Positions 43,850 to 53,099 of a stretch of DNA of 64,000 nucleotides are shown piece after piece (positions within the stretch are counted from its first letter, which is position 1; each line of letters begins with the position of its first letter). Made by a program: the position numbers and the translations under genes. Below the pieces are notes generated by a model. It was not told the DNA's origin and ran no database searches. It worked only from the letters and a program-made list of their open reading frames with translations. Origin of the DNA: Phytohabitans maris (GTDB lineage: Bacteria > Actinomycetota > Actinomycetes > Mycobacteriales > Micromonosporaceae); assembly GCF_031085175.1 (NCBI RefSeq), contig NZ_JAVHUY010000045.1:1-64000 (forward strand). Reading direction: 5' to 3'.

Positions 43850-44018
43850 CGGTCGAACTGCCACGGCCGGTCTCCTGGCTCCCGGATCGACACGCTCCCT
43901 CGACCTTCCCAGGCCGTCGCCGGCCCAGTGGTGCAGCAGGGGGAGCACTCCCCGGTCACAGTGGCGAGGACCACGCCGGATTTTCACCGGCTTCCCGAAC
44001 ACCGTGGCCTAGGCAGCG
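43850..44018 (-). promoter_or_regulatory. Cobalamin riboswitch controlling cbtB-cbtA-ferredoxin
   Basis: Read on the minus strand, the RNA has GAAGCCGGTGAAAATCCGGC, then GCCACTGTGA, a GGGAAGG segment and the B12 box AGCCAGGAGACC (43869-43880). These are the hallmarks of the class I cobalamin element in the right order. It lies about 55 bases before cbtB. High adenosylcobalamin should shut off cobalt uptake. Confidence 0.93.
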
Positions 44019-44063
44019 TAACGCCGGACCGGCGTTTGACGCCAGCCCTCCGGCTGGGTCAGC

Positions 44064-45944
44064 ATGGCCCGCATGCCCGCCGCCTATCCGTTTTCCGCGA
44101 TCGTCGGCCTCGCCGACCTGCGGCTCGCGCTGCTGCTCACCGCCGTCAACCCGGCGATCGGCGGCGTGCTGGTCCGGGGTGAGAAGGGTACGGCGAAATC
44201 GACGGTCGTGCGTGCCCTTGCCATCCTGCTGCCCGAGCTCGACGCCGTGCGGGGCTGCCGCTTCGGCTGCGACCCGAGCGGTCCCGACCCGGAGTGCCCG
44301 GACGGCCCGCACGACGCCACCGCACCGGCCGTGCGCCGACGATCGTCCCTTGTGGAGCTCCCGGTCGGCGCGACCGAGGACCGCGTCGTGGGTACGCTCG
44401 ACATCCAGCGGGCGCTCAAGGAGGGCGTAAAGGCTTACGAGCCAGGGCTTCTGGCCACCGCCCACCGTGGACTGCTCTATGTGGACGAAGTCAATCTGCT
44501 CCCCGACCACCTCGTCGACCTGCTGCTCGACGCGGCCGCGATGGGCCGGGCGCACGTGGAGCGGGACGGGGTGTCGGTCAAGCACGCGGCGCGATTCCTG
44601 CTCGTCGGCACGATGAACCCGGAGGAGGGCGAGCCGCGCCCGCAGCTCGTCGACCGCTTCGGGCTGGTCGTGTCGGTGACGTCGCCGGACGAGCCCGCGC
44701 CCCGGGCCGAGGTGGTGCGGCGGCGCCTCGCGTACGACGCGGACCCGGACGGGTTCGCCGCGCGCTGGGCGGCCGAGGACGCCTCGCTGGCGCACCGGAT
44801 CGCGGACGCGCGGGAGCGGCTGGCGGCCGTGGAGCTACCGGACCGGGAGCTCGACCGGATCGCCCGCATCTGCTTGGCGTACGGGGTGGACGGCCTGCGC
44901 GCCGACATCGTGGTGGCCCGGGCGGCGCTGACCCTTGCCGCGTGGCACGGGCGGGACGCGGTGACCGCCGAGGACGTACGGGACGCGGCCCGGCTGGCGC
45001 TGCCGCACCGGCGCCGCCGCGATCCGCTCGACCCACCCGGCACGGACGAGGAGCGCCTGGAGGAGACACTCTCCAATGAGGACTTCGAGCCCGAGCCCGA
45101 GCCCGAGCCTCCGGGCGGCGGCGCACCGCGCGGCGAGGACGGTGTGGACGGTGCGGAAAGCGAGGGTGGTGCCGGCGAGCAGCCGGTGGCCGCGCCCGGG
45201 CAGGCGTACCGGCCACGGGTGCTGACGCTGCCGAAGACCGGGGAGCGGGCGCACGCCGGCCGCCGCTCGCTCGCGTACGCCCGGCGGGGACGGGTGGTCG
45301 GCGCCCGCCTGCCGCTCGGGGCCGGCGCGCCGCACCTGCCGGCCACACTCCGGGCCGCGGCCGCCCGGGGGAGCCGCACCGTGGCCCCGGGCGACCTGCG
45401 TGAGGCGGTGCACGTCGGGCGGGAGGCCAACCTCGTGCTCTTCGTCGTCGACGCCTCGGGCTCGATGGCCGCCCGGCAGCGGATGAGCACGGTCAAGGCG
45501 GCGGTGCTGTCGCTGCTGCGCGACGCGTACCAGCGACGGGACCGGGTGGGCATGATCACATTTCGGGGTACGGGCGCGGACGAGGTGCTCCCGCCCACCT
45601 CCAGCCACGAGGTGGGCGTGCAGCGGCTGGCCCGGCTCCGCACCGGCGGCCGTACCCCGCTCGCGGCGGGACTGGAGGCGGCCGCCCGTACGCTCCGGGC
45701 CGAGCGCCGCCGCGACCCGCGCCGCCGGCCGCTGCTCGTACTCGTCACCGACGGCCGCAACACGTCCGGCGCCGACCCGCTGACCGTGGTGCCGTCGCTG
45801 GCCGGCACCTCCGCGGTCGTGGTCGACTGCGAGGCCGGCCCGGTGCGGCTCGGCCTGGCCCGGCGGCTGGCGGCCGCGCTGGACGCCCCGTGCGTGCCGC
45901 TCGCCCAGCTCTCCGCGACGAACCGCATGGGAAGGGCCGCCTGA
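44064..45944 (+). CDS. ChlI-ChlD fused chelatase ATPase subunit (cobaltochelatase partner)
   Basis: A 626-residue fusion. The N-terminal AAA+ half (ChlI/BchI-like, residues 1-330) has Walker A GEKGTAKST and Walker B GLLYVDEVNLL. An acidic Glu/Pro/Gly-rich linker (EDFEPEPEPEPPGG) leads to a ChlD-like VWA domain with MIDAS VDASGSM. Actinobacteria lacking CobS/CobT are thought to use such ChlID proteins with CobN to insert cobalt; cobN is 2.3 kb away. An in-frame ATG at 44073 is an alternative start. The stop overlaps cobO as TGATG. Confidence 0.85.
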   Translation: MARMPAAYPFSAIVGLADLRLALLLTAVNPAIGGVLVRGEKGTAKSTVVRALAILLPELDAVRGCRFGCDPSGPDPECPDGPHDATAPAVRRRSSLVELPVGATEDRVVGTLDIQRALKEGVKAYEPGLLATAHRGLLYVDEVNLLPDHLVDLLLDAAAMGRAHVERDGVSVKHAARFLLVGTMNPEEGEPRPQLVDRFGLVVSVTSPDEPAPRAEVVRRRLAYDADPDGFAARWAAEDASLAHRIADARERLAAVELPDRELDRIARICLAYGVDGLRADIVVARAALTLAAWHGRDAVTAEDVRDAARLALPHRRRRDPLDPPGTDEERLEETLSNEDFEPEPEPEPPGGGAPRGEDGVDGAESEGGAGEQPVAAPGQAYRPRVLTLPKTGERAHAGRRSLAYARRGRVVGARLPLGAGAPHLPATLRAAAARGSRTVAPGDLREAVHVGREANLVLFVVDASGSMAARQRMSTVKAAVLSLLRDAYQRRDRVGMITFRGTGADEVLPPTSSHEVGVQRLARLRTGGRTPLAAGLEAAARTLRAERRRDPRRRPLLVLVTDGRNTSGADPLTVVPSLAGTSAVVVDCEAGPVRLGLARRLAAALDAPCVPLAQLSATNRMGRAA

Positions 45945-46546
45945 TGCCGCAAGGAAAGCCGGACACCGTGCCGGACGACGGGCTCACCACCCGGGAGCGG
46001 CGGCGCCAGCCCGTGCTCGCCGTCCACACCGGACAGGGCAAGGGCAAGTCCACGGCGGCGTTCGGGATGGCGCTGCGCGCGTGGAATGCCGGATGGCCGA
46101 TCGTGGTGTACCAGTTCGTGAAGAGCCCGAAGTGGAGGGTGGGCGAGGAGGCGGCCCTGCGGGCGCTCGGCGAGACCGGCAAGGGCGGCGCGGTCACCTG
46201 GCACAAGATGGGCGAGGGCTGGTCGTGGATCCAGCGCCCCGGCACCGAGCGCGACCACGCCGCCGAGGCCGCCGAGGGCTGGGCACAGGTCAAACGCGAC
46301 CTGGCCGCGGAAGCCTACCGGTTCTACGTGCTCGACGAGTTCACGTACCCGATGAAGTGGGGTTGGGTCGACGTTGCGGACGTCGTCGCGACGCTGCGCG
46401 ACCGGCCCGGCTCGCAGCACGTCGTCGTCACCGGCCGCGACGCGCACGGCGACCTCGTCGCGGCGGCCGACCTGGTCACCGAGATGGCGAAGGTCAAGCA
46501 TCCGATGGACGCGGGGCGCAAGGGGCAGCGGGGGTTGGAATGGTGA
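45944..46546 (+). CDS. cobO: Cob(I)yrinic acid a,c-diamide adenosyltransferase
   Basis: A 200-residue CobA/CobO-type enzyme. The P-loop is HTGQGKGKST, and the family segments VVYQFVKSPKWRVGE, YVLDEFTYPMKWGWV and TGRDAHGDLV are present. It adds the 5'-deoxyadenosyl group from ATP to the cobalt of the corrinoid. It overlaps the chelatase gene and is followed 10 bases later by cobB, forming a corrin-tailoring operon. Confidence 0.94.
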   Translation: MPQGKPDTVPDDGLTTRERRRQPVLAVHTGQGKGKSTAAFGMALRAWNAGWPIVVYQFVKSPKWRVGEEAALRALGETGKGGAVTWHKMGEGWSWIQRPGTERDHAAEAAEGWAQVKRDLAAEAYRFYVLDEFTYPMKWGWVDVADVVATLRDRPGSQHVVVTGRDAHGDLVAAADLVTEMAKVKHPMDAGRKGQRGLEW

Positions 46547-46556
46547 CAGGCTCGGC

Positions 46557-47900
46557 GTGGTAACCGATGTCGCCCGCCTCGTCGTCGCGGCACCGGCTTC
46601 CGGACACGGCAAGACGACGGTCGCGACCGGACTGCTGGCCGCGTTCGCCACGCGGGGCACGCGGGTGGCCGGCTTCAAGGTGGGGCCCGACTACATCGAC
46701 CCGGGATACCACGCGCTCGCCGCCGGCCGGCCGGGCCGCAACCTCGACCCCGTGCTGGTGGGGGAGGAGCGGATCGGCCCGCTCTTCGCGCACGGCGCCG
46801 CCGGGGCCGACCTGGCCGTGGTCGAGGGCGTGATGGGGCTGTACGACGGGCGCGTGGGCGCCGGGGACTTCGGCTCCACCGCGCACGTGGCCGCGCTGCT
46901 CGCCGCGCCGGTCGTGCTCGTCGTGGACGCGTCCGCGCAGGGGCGGTCGGTAGCGGCGCTGGTGCACGGGTTCCGGTCGTTCGGCGGCGTGCGGCTGGCC
47001 GGCGTCGTCCTCAACCGGGTCGGCTCCGACCGGCACGAGGCGCTGCTGCGGGACGCGTGCGAGGAGGTGGGCACGCCGGTACTCGGTGTGTTGCGCCGCC
47101 ATCCGGCGGTGGCCGCGCCGTCGCGGCACCTCGGCCTGGTGCCGGTGGTCGAGCGCTCCGCGGCGGCGGCGTCGTCGGTGGCCGCGCTGGCCGACCTTGT
47201 GGCGGCGGGCGTCGACCTGGACGCGGTGCTCGCGGTGGCGCGGACCGCACCGCCGCTGGCCGCTACGGCGTGGTCACCCTCCTGTGTGGACCCGGTGCCG
47301 GCCGGTCCGGTCGTCGCGGTCGCGGGTGGGCCGGCGTTCAGCTTCGGATACACCGAGACCGTCGAGCTCCTGCGCGCGGCGGGCGCTCAGGTGTCCACGG
47401 TGGACCCGCTCCGCGACGAGGCGCTCCCCGACGGGACGCGGGCGCTCGTGGTGGGTGGCGGCTTCCCCGAGGTGTACGCGGACCGCCTGGCCGCCAACGC
47501 CCCGCTCCGCGCCGCCGTGGCCGCTCTGGCCGCGCGCGGAGCGCCGATCTCGGCCGAGTGCGCGGGGCTGCTGTGGCTCTGCCGCACGCTGGACGGCGCC
47601 GAGATGTGCGGCGTGCTCGACGCCGACGCCACGATGACCGGCCGCCTGACCCTCGGCTACCGGGACGCCGTCGCGCTGACCGGCAGCTCAGTCACGCCGG
47701 CCGGCACGAGGGTCACCGGGCACGAGTTCCACCGCACGGCGGTCACCCCGAGAGCGGGCGCGGCGCCGGCGTGGGCCTGGCGCGGCGCGGACCCGGAGGG
47801 CTTCGTCTCGGGCGGGGTGCACGCCTCCTACCTCCACCTCCACTGGGCCGGCCACCCCGAGATCGCCCATCGTCTCGTCGCGGCGGCGGCCGCCGCCTAA
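46557..47900 (+). CDS. cobB: Cobyrinate a,c-diamide synthase
   Basis: A 447-residue glutamine-dependent amidase ligase. The N-terminal domain has the P-loop ASGHGKTT and FKVGPDYIDPGYH; the C-terminal class I amidotransferase domain has its nucleophile in ISAECAGLLWL and the His in GHEFHRT. It amidates the a and c side chains of the corrin ring. I chose the GTG at 46557 because the P-loop begins shortly after and the next start leaves too little sequence. The ribosome-binding site is weak, which fits coupling with cobO. Confidence 0.93.
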   Translation: MVTDVARLVVAAPASGHGKTTVATGLLAAFATRGTRVAGFKVGPDYIDPGYHALAAGRPGRNLDPVLVGEERIGPLFAHGAAGADLAVVEGVMGLYDGRVGAGDFGSTAHVAALLAAPVVLVVDASAQGRSVAALVHGFRSFGGVRLAGVVLNRVGSDRHEALLRDACEEVGTPVLGVLRRHPAVAAPSRHLGLVPVVERSAAAASSVAALADLVAAGVDLDAVLAVARTAPPLAATAWSPSCVDPVPAGPVVAVAGGPAFSFGYTETVELLRAAGAQVSTVDPLRDEALPDGTRALVVGGGFPEVYADRLAANAPLRAAVAALAARGAPISAECAGLLWLCRTLDGAEMCGVLDADATMTGRLTLGYRDAVALTGSSVTPAGTRVTGHEFHRTAVTPRAGAAPAWAWRGADPEGFVSGGVHASYLHLHWAGHPEIAHRLVAAAAAA

Positions 47901-48082
47901 TGTGGCGGCATGACGGAGGAGCGTGAAGTGCACCGACCGCTGGATCAACCTCCCCTGGTCGTCGGACTCTGACGCTCCGCACACCTGCAATAAGTTGGGG
48001 TGCTTGTACCAATTTTCCTCCCGGAGGAGACTTCACCGCGTTGGCAATACTGCGACAAGGACCGACCGAGGAGGACAACCCC

Positions 48083-48292
48083 GTGAACGACTCATCCGGT
48101 ACGTTGCCCGACGTCGCCATCTCCGTGGGGGCGGTCGCGGTGGCCCGGCACGCCCACGAGTTCGGCTTCGACCCGACCCCCGCACAGTGCGAGACGATCG
48201 CGCGTGCGGTGCTGGAGGCCGGCTCGCCCTATCTGCGCGAGGCCGGCCCGGACTCCGAGGGCTGGCCGCCGATGCCCGACCCGGAGAGCTAG
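48083..48292 (+). CDS. Small hypothetical protein between cobB and cobN
   Basis: A 69-residue acidic protein (VAISVGAVAVARHAHEFGFDPTPAQ...). GAGGAGG ends 8 bases before the GTG, the best ribosome-binding site in the area. The central part is predicted helical with a single Cys (QCETIARAVLEAG); the tail is SEGWPPMPDPES. I do not recognise a family. It converges on cobN with a 4-base gap. A 20-codon reading frame (47910-47972, starting MTEEREVHRP) lies upstream and could be a leader or chance. Confidence 0.5.
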   Translation: MNDSSGTLPDVAISVGAVAVARHAHEFGFDPTPAQCETIARAVLEAGSPYLREAGPDSEGWPPMPDPES

Positions 48293-48296
48293 GGCC

Positions 48297-51200
48297 CTAA
48301 CGCCCCTCCAGGTCACCTTCCGTGCTCAGGTACGCCTCGCGCAGCCCGTCGAGCACGGCCGGGTCCGGGTACTCCCACATCTTGCGGTCGGCCGCTTCGA
48401 GCAGGCGTTCGGCGATCGCGTGCAGGGCCCACGGGTTGGAGCGTTCGAGGAAGGCGCGGTTCTCCTCGTCCAGCACGTAGGTCTCGCCCAGCTTGTCGTA
48501 CATCCAGTCGGCGACCACGCCGGCCGTCGCGTCGTAGCCGAACAGGTAGTCCACTGTGGCCGCCAGCTCGAAGGCGCCCTTGTAGCCGTGCCGGCGCATC
48601 GCCGCCAGCCATCGCGGGTTGACCACGCGGGCGCGGAAGACCCGCGCGGTCTCCTCGTGGAGGCTGCGGGTCCGCACCGCCTCGGGCTGGGTGCTGTCGC
48701 CGATGTACGCGGCGGGCGCGGTGCCGGTCAGCGCGCGCACCGTGGCGATCATCCCGCCGTGGTACTGGAAGTAGTCGTCGGAGTCGGCGATGTCGTGCTC
48801 GCGGGTGTCCACGTTCTTGGCGGCGACGGCGATCCGGCGGTACGCGGTCTCCATGTCCGCGCGGGCCGGCACGCCGTCCAGGTCGCGCCCGTAGGCGAAA
48901 CCGCCCCACGCCGCGTACACCTCGGCGAGGTCGCCGTCGTCGCGCCAGTTGCGGCTGTCGATGAGCGGGAGGAGGCCGGCGCCGTACGCGCCGGGCTTGG
49001 AGCCGAACACCCGCGCGGTCGCCCGCCGCTGGTCGCCGTGCGCGGCGAGGTCCTGCTCGACGTGGGCGCGCACATAGTTTTCCGACGGAGGCTCGTCCAG
49101 GCCGGCGACCAACCGCACGGCGTCGTCGAGCATCACGACCACATGCGGGAACGCGTCGCGGAAGAACCCGCTGATCCGCACGGTCACGTCGATCCGGGGC
49201 CGGCCGAGCTCGGCGAGGGGGACGGGCGCGAAGCCGTTCACCCGGCGGGACGCCTCGTCCCACTGTGGACGGACCCCGAGCAGCGCCAGCACCTCGGCCA
49301 CGTCGTCGCCGGCGGTGCGCATCGCGCTGGTACCCCACACCGACAGCCCGACCGAGCGGGGCCACTCGCCGGTGTCCGCGCGGTACCGGGCGAGCAGCGA
49401 GTCGGCCATCGCCTGCCCGGTCTCCCAGGCCAGCCGGCTCGGCACCGCCTTCGGGTCGACGGAGTAGAAGTTGCGCCCGGTGGGGAGCACGTTGACCAGG
49501 CCGCGCAGGGGTGAGCCGCTCGGCCCGGCCGGGATGTACCGCCCGTCGAGCGCGCGGAGCACGTTGGTGAGCTCGTCGGTGGTGCGGGCCAGCCGGGGCA
49601 CGATCTCGGTCGCCGCGAAGCGGAGGACCTCGGCGGCGGGCCCGTCCGGTACGGCGGCCGGATCCCAGCCCTCCTCCTCCATGCGGGTGACCAGCGCCCG
49701 GGCCTCCGCCTCGACGCGGTCGACCTCCTTCAAGGAGTCGCCCATGCCCAACGCCTCGCGCAGGCCCGGCAGCGCCGCCACCTGGCCGCCCCACATCTGC
49801 CGGGCGCGGAGCATCGCGAGCACCAGGTTGACCCGGGCCTCGCCCACCGGCGGTACGCCGAGCACGTGCAGGCCGTCGCGGATCTGCGCGTCCTTGACCT
49901 CGCAGAGCCAGCCGTCGACGTGCAGCAGGAAGTCGTCGAACTCGGCGTCGTGCGGCCGGTCGTCCACGCCCAGGTCGTGGTCGAGCCGGGCGGCCTGGAC
50001 GAGCGTCCAGATCTGCGCCCGGATGGCGGGCAGCTTGGCCGGGTCGAGCGCGGCGATGGTGGCGTGCTCGTCGAGGAGCTGTTCGAGCCGGGCGATGTCG
50101 CCGTACGTCTCGGCGCGCGCCATCGGCGGTACCAGATGGTCGACCAGCGTGGCGTGCGCGCGCCGCTTGGCCTGCGTGCCCTCGCCGGGATCGTTGACCA
50201 GGAAGGGGTACACGAGCGGCAGGTCGCCCAGCGCGGCGTCCGGCCCGCACGCGGCCGACATGCCGACCGTCTTGCCGGGCAGCCACTCCAGGTTGCCGTG
50301 CTTTCCGACGTGGACGATCGCGTGCGCCCCGAAGCTGCCGGCCACCCACCGGTACGCGGCCAGGTAGTGGTGGCTCGGCGGCAGGTCCGGATCGTGGTAG
50401 ATGGCGATCGGGTTGGCGCCGAAGCCGCGCGGCGGCTGCACCATCACGACGACGTTGCCGGCGCGGAGGGCGGCGAGCACGATGTCGCCGCCGGCGTCGA
50501 CGTAGAGCTCGCCCGGCGGCGGCCCCCAGTGCCGCTCCATCGCCGCGCGCAGCTCGGCGGGGAGCGTTTCGTAGTACGCGATGTAGTCGGTGGCCGGGAT
50601 GCGCACCGGGTTGCCCTCGAGCTGCTCCTCGGTGAGCCAGTCGGGGTCCTGCCCGCCGGCCGCGATGAGCGCGTGCATCAGCGCGTCACCGTCGTCCGGG
50701 AGGTCGCCGACGTCGTACCCGCGCTCGCGCAGCGCGCCCAGCAGCCGCACCGTGCTGGCGGGCGTGTCGAGGCCGACCGCGTTGCCGATGCGGGAGTGCT
50801 TGGTCGGGTACGCCGACAGCATCAGCGCCACCCGCTTTTCGGCCGGCGGCACATGGCGCAGGCGGGCGTGCGCGACCGCGATGCCGGCGACCCGGGCGGC
50901 GCGCTCGGGGTCCGCCACGTACACGGTCAGGCCGTCCGGGTCGATCTCCTTGAAGGAGAACGGGACCGTGATGATCCGCCCGTCGAACTCGGGGATCGCC
51001 ACCTGCGTCGCCGCGTCCAATGGGGAGAGTCCGTCGTCGCCGGTGGCCCACGCCGCCCGGTCGCTGGTGAGGCAGAGCCCTTGCAGGATCGGCACGTCGA
51101 GCGCGGCGAGCGCGCCCACGTCCCACGCCTCGTCGTCGCCGCCCGCGCCCACCCGCGCGGGGCGGGTGCCGCCGGCCGCGAGCACGGTCACCACCAGCGC

Positions 51201-51809
51201 GTCGGCCCGCCCGAGCGTGGCCAGCAGCTCCGGATCGGGGGTGCGCAGCGACGCGCAGTACACGGGCAGTGGCCGCCCACCGGCGCTCGCGACGGCCGCG
51301 CAGAGCGCCTCGACGAACGCGGTGTTGCCGGCCACGTGGTGCGCCCGGTAGTAGAGCACGGCCACGACCGGCCCGCCGCCCTCGGGCAGGTCGCCGGCGC
51401 CCCAGACCGGTGTCGGCTCCGGCGGCGCGAAGCCGTGCCCGGTCAGCAGCACCGTGTCGGAGAGGAACCGGTGCAGCTGGGCGAGGTTGCCCGGCCCGCC
51501 GTGGGCGAGGTACGCGTGGGCCTCCGCGGCGACCCCGCTCGGCACCGTGGAGAGGCGCATGAGCTCGGCGTCGGGCGCCTGCTCGCCGCCGAGCACCACC
51601 ACCGGGCGGGGGCCGGCCAGCAGCGCGTCGAGCCCCTCCTCCCAGGCGCGGCGCCCGCCGAGCAGGCGGACGACCACGAGGTCGGCGCCCTCCACCAGGT
51701 CGGGAACGTCGGCCACCGCGGTGCGCGCCGGGTTGGCCAGCCGGTACGGCGCGCCGCTCGCCCGCGCGCTCAACAGGTCGGTGTCGGACGTCGACAGCAG
51801 CACGAACAC
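48297..51809 (-). CDS. cobN: Cobaltochelatase subunit CobN
   Basis: A 1170-residue large chelatase subunit, homologous to ChlH/BchH. Recognisable segments include VHVGKHGNLEWLPGK (substrate-binding region, near 505-520), YPFLVNDPGEGTQAKRRAH, the VWGTSAMRTAGDD stretch around 870, and the C-terminal region with WMYDKLGETYVLDEENR. It inserts Co2+ into hydrogenobyrinate a,c-diamide using an ATPase partner, here probably the ChlID fusion. The GTG at 51809 has a GGAGG about 9 bases upstream. A cobalamin riboswitch precedes it. Confidence 0.96.
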   Translation of the reverse strand: MFVLLSTSDTDLLSARASGAPYRLANPARTAVADVPDLVEGADLVVVRLLGGRRAWEEGLDALLAGPRPVVVLGGEQAPDAELMRLSTVPSGVAAEAHAYLAHGGPGNLAQLHRFLSDTVLLTGHGFAPPEPTPVWGAGDLPEGGGPVVAVLYYRAHHVAGNTAFVEALCAAVASAGGRPLPVYCASLRTPDPELLATLGRADALVVTVLAAGGTRPARVGAGGDDEAWDVGALAALDVPILQGLCLTSDRAAWATGDDGLSPLDAATQVAIPEFDGRIITVPFSFKEIDPDGLTVYVADPERAARVAGIAVAHARLRHVPPAEKRVALMLSAYPTKHSRIGNAVGLDTPASTVRLLGALRERGYDVGDLPDDGDALMHALIAAGGQDPDWLTEEQLEGNPVRIPATDYIAYYETLPAELRAAMERHWGPPPGELYVDAGGDIVLAALRAGNVVVMVQPPRGFGANPIAIYHDPDLPPSHHYLAAYRWVAGSFGAHAIVHVGKHGNLEWLPGKTVGMSAACGPDAALGDLPLVYPFLVNDPGEGTQAKRRAHATLVDHLVPPMARAETYGDIARLEQLLDEHATIAALDPAKLPAIRAQIWTLVQAARLDHDLGVDDRPHDAEFDDFLLHVDGWLCEVKDAQIRDGLHVLGVPPVGEARVNLVLAMLRARQMWGGQVAALPGLREALGMGDSLKEVDRVEAEARALVTRMEEEGWDPAAVPDGPAAEVLRFAATEIVPRLARTTDELTNVLRALDGRYIPAGPSGSPLRGLVNVLPTGRNFYSVDPKAVPSRLAWETGQAMADSLLARYRADTGEWPRSVGLSVWGTSAMRTAGDDVAEVLALLGVRPQWDEASRRVNGFAPVPLAELGRPRIDVTVRISGFFRDAFPHVVVMLDDAVRLVAGLDEPPSENYVRAHVEQDLAAHGDQRRATARVFGSKPGAYGAGLLPLIDSRNWRDDGDLAEVYAAWGGFAYGRDLDGVPARADMETAYRRIAVAAKNVDTREHDIADSDDYFQYHGGMIATVRALTGTAPAAYIGDSTQPEAVRTRSLHEETARVFRARVVNPRWLAAMRRHGYKGAFELAATVDYLFGYDATAGVVADWMYDKLGETYVLDEENRAFLERSNPWALHAIAERLLEAADRKMWEYPDPAVLDGLREAYLSTEGDLEGR

Positions 51810-51849
51810 GGCCCACCGCCTCCCTCGGGATCCGCGTCCCGGGTCGAAG

Positions 51850-51966
51850 GTCGCGGCGACCGGAGTGTCTGGCTCCTGAGCTGACGCTCAGTGACAGTGG
51901 CGGGACCGCGCCGGACTCGCACCGGCTTCCTCCGCTTGTCGCCGCGGGTTGCGGAGACCAGCGTAG
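51850..51966 (-). promoter_or_regulatory. Cobalamin riboswitch controlling cobN
   Basis: On the minus strand the RNA contains GAAGCCGGTGCGAGTCCGGC, then CCCGCCACTGTCACT, a short hairpin (GAGCGTCAGCTC) and the B12 box AGGAGCCAGACA, in the expected order. A GATACT -10-like sequence (51980 to 51975, minus strand) lies just upstream and overlaps the plus-strand -10 box of cobG. The riboswitch ends about 40 bases before the cobN start codon. Confidence 0.9.
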
Positions 51967-51973
51967 CTGGCCG

Positions 51974-51979
51974 TAGTAT
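51974..51979 (+). promoter_or_regulatory. -10 box of the cobG operon, overlapping the cobN promoter
   Basis: TAGTAT ends 7 bases before the cobG GTG, so transcription probably starts at the start codon. The same bases read on the other strand give GATACT, a -10 for the cobN riboswitch transcript. The two promoters thus share one hexamer region and should compete. Confidence 0.55.
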
Positions 51980-51986
51980 CCGGCCC

Positions 51987-53099
51987 GTGGTCGCCTCCTT
52001 ACCAGCTCGTTCCGGCCCGGACGCCTGTCCCGGCGCCGTCCAGGTGCACCCTGCGCTCGACGGTGGCCTGGCCAGGGTCCGCGTGCCGGGCGGCGCGCTC
52101 ACCGCCGACCAGTGGCGCGCGGTCGCCGAGGCGTCGGCCGCCCTCGGCGCCGGTGAGCTGGAGCTCACCTCGCGGGGCAACCTCCAGGTCCGCGGTCTGG
52201 CGGCCGGCGCGGAGGCGTCGCTCGCCGAGCGGCTGTCGGTGGCCGGCCTGCTGCCGTCGGTCACCCACGATCGGGTACGGAACATCGTCGCCTCGCCGCT
52301 CAGTGGGCGGGACGGCCGGGGCGTGCTCGACGTGCGCCCGCTCGTCGCCGCGCTCGACGCGGCCCTCCGCGCCGACCCGGTGCTGGCCGGCCTGCCCGGG
52401 CGCTTCCTCTTCGCGCTCGACGACGGGCGGGGCGACGTCGCCGGGCTCGGCGCCGACGTCGGGCTGCGCGGGCGGACCCTCCTGCTCGCCGGGCGGGACA
52501 GCGGGCTGCGGGTGGCGCCCGACGAGGCCGTACCGGCGCTGCTGGCGGCCGCGCACGCGTTCCTGGCCGAGCGGGACGGCCACTGGCGACTGTCCGAACT
52601 GGACGACGGCGTGAACCGGGTCGCGGCGCGGCTCGGCGCGACACCACCCGGGCTGCCGGCGGCGCGACCCGTCTCGTGGGGGCCGATCGGCGCGGTGTCC
52701 CAAGTGGACGGCCGGATCGCGGTCGCGGCGGCGGTGCCGCTGGGGCGGCTCTCTCCCGCGCAGGTCGAGGTCCTCTGCGGCGCGCCGGCCGTCGTGGTCA
52801 CGCCGTGGCGGGGCGTCGTGGTGCCGGACCTTCCCGACGGGAGCTTCCTCGCCCGGCTGGCGGAGGCCGGCCTCGCCACGGATCCCGACTCGCCGTGGGT
52901 GGGGGTGACCGCCTGCGTCGGCTCGCCCGGATGCGCCCGGGCGTACGCCGACGTGCGGGCCGACGCGCTCGACCACCACAGTGGACACCCGTCGCACGGC
53001 CTGCCGGTGCACTGGGTCGGCTGCGAACGCGCCTGCGGCAGCCCGGCCGGCGAGCACCTGCGGATGGTGGCCACAGTGGACGGGTACGTGACGGCGTGA
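51987..53099 (+). CDS. cobG: Precorrin-3B synthase CobG
   Basis: About 370 residues, nitrite/sulfite-reductase-like ferredoxin fold. Two half-repeats carry SRGNLQVRG and the later cluster motif: [15 protein letters not shown] with GCERACGS give the four Cys of a [4Fe-4S]/siroheme-type centre. CobG uses O2 to make precorrin-3B, so it marks the aerobic route. The GTG at 51987 is supported by TAGTAT 7 bases upstream. The frame is open further upstream but that stretch is the cobN riboswitch. The stop overlaps cobH as GTGA. Confidence 0.9.
   Translation: MVASLPARSGPDACPGAVQVHPALDGGLARVRVPGGALTADQWRAVAEASAALGAGELELTSRGNLQVRGLAAGAEASLAERLSVAGLLPSVTHDRVRNIVASPLSGRDGRGVLDVRPLVAALDAALRADPVLAGLPGRFLFALDDGRGDVAGLGADVGLRGRTLLLAGRDSGLRVAPDEAVPALLAAAHAFLAERDGHWRLSELDDGVNRVAARLGATPPGLPAARPVSWGPIGAVSQVDGRIAVAAAVPLGRLSPAQVEVLCGAPAVVVTPWRGVVVPDLPDGSFLARLAEAGLATDPDSPWVGVTACVGSPGCARAYADVRADALDHHSGHPSHGLPVHWVGCERACGSPAGEHLRMVATVDGYVTA

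Noticed and set aside
43850-44018. Riboswitch control of the ChlID-cobO-cobB operon
   Set aside because: All cobalamin-element motifs read on the minus strand toward cbtB, so the plus-strand operon is not downstream of it.
47910-47972. 20-codon frame upstream of the small gene at 48083 as a regulatory leader peptide
   Set aside because: No run of a single amino-acid codon and no clear terminator/antiterminator pair; mentioned only as a possibility.
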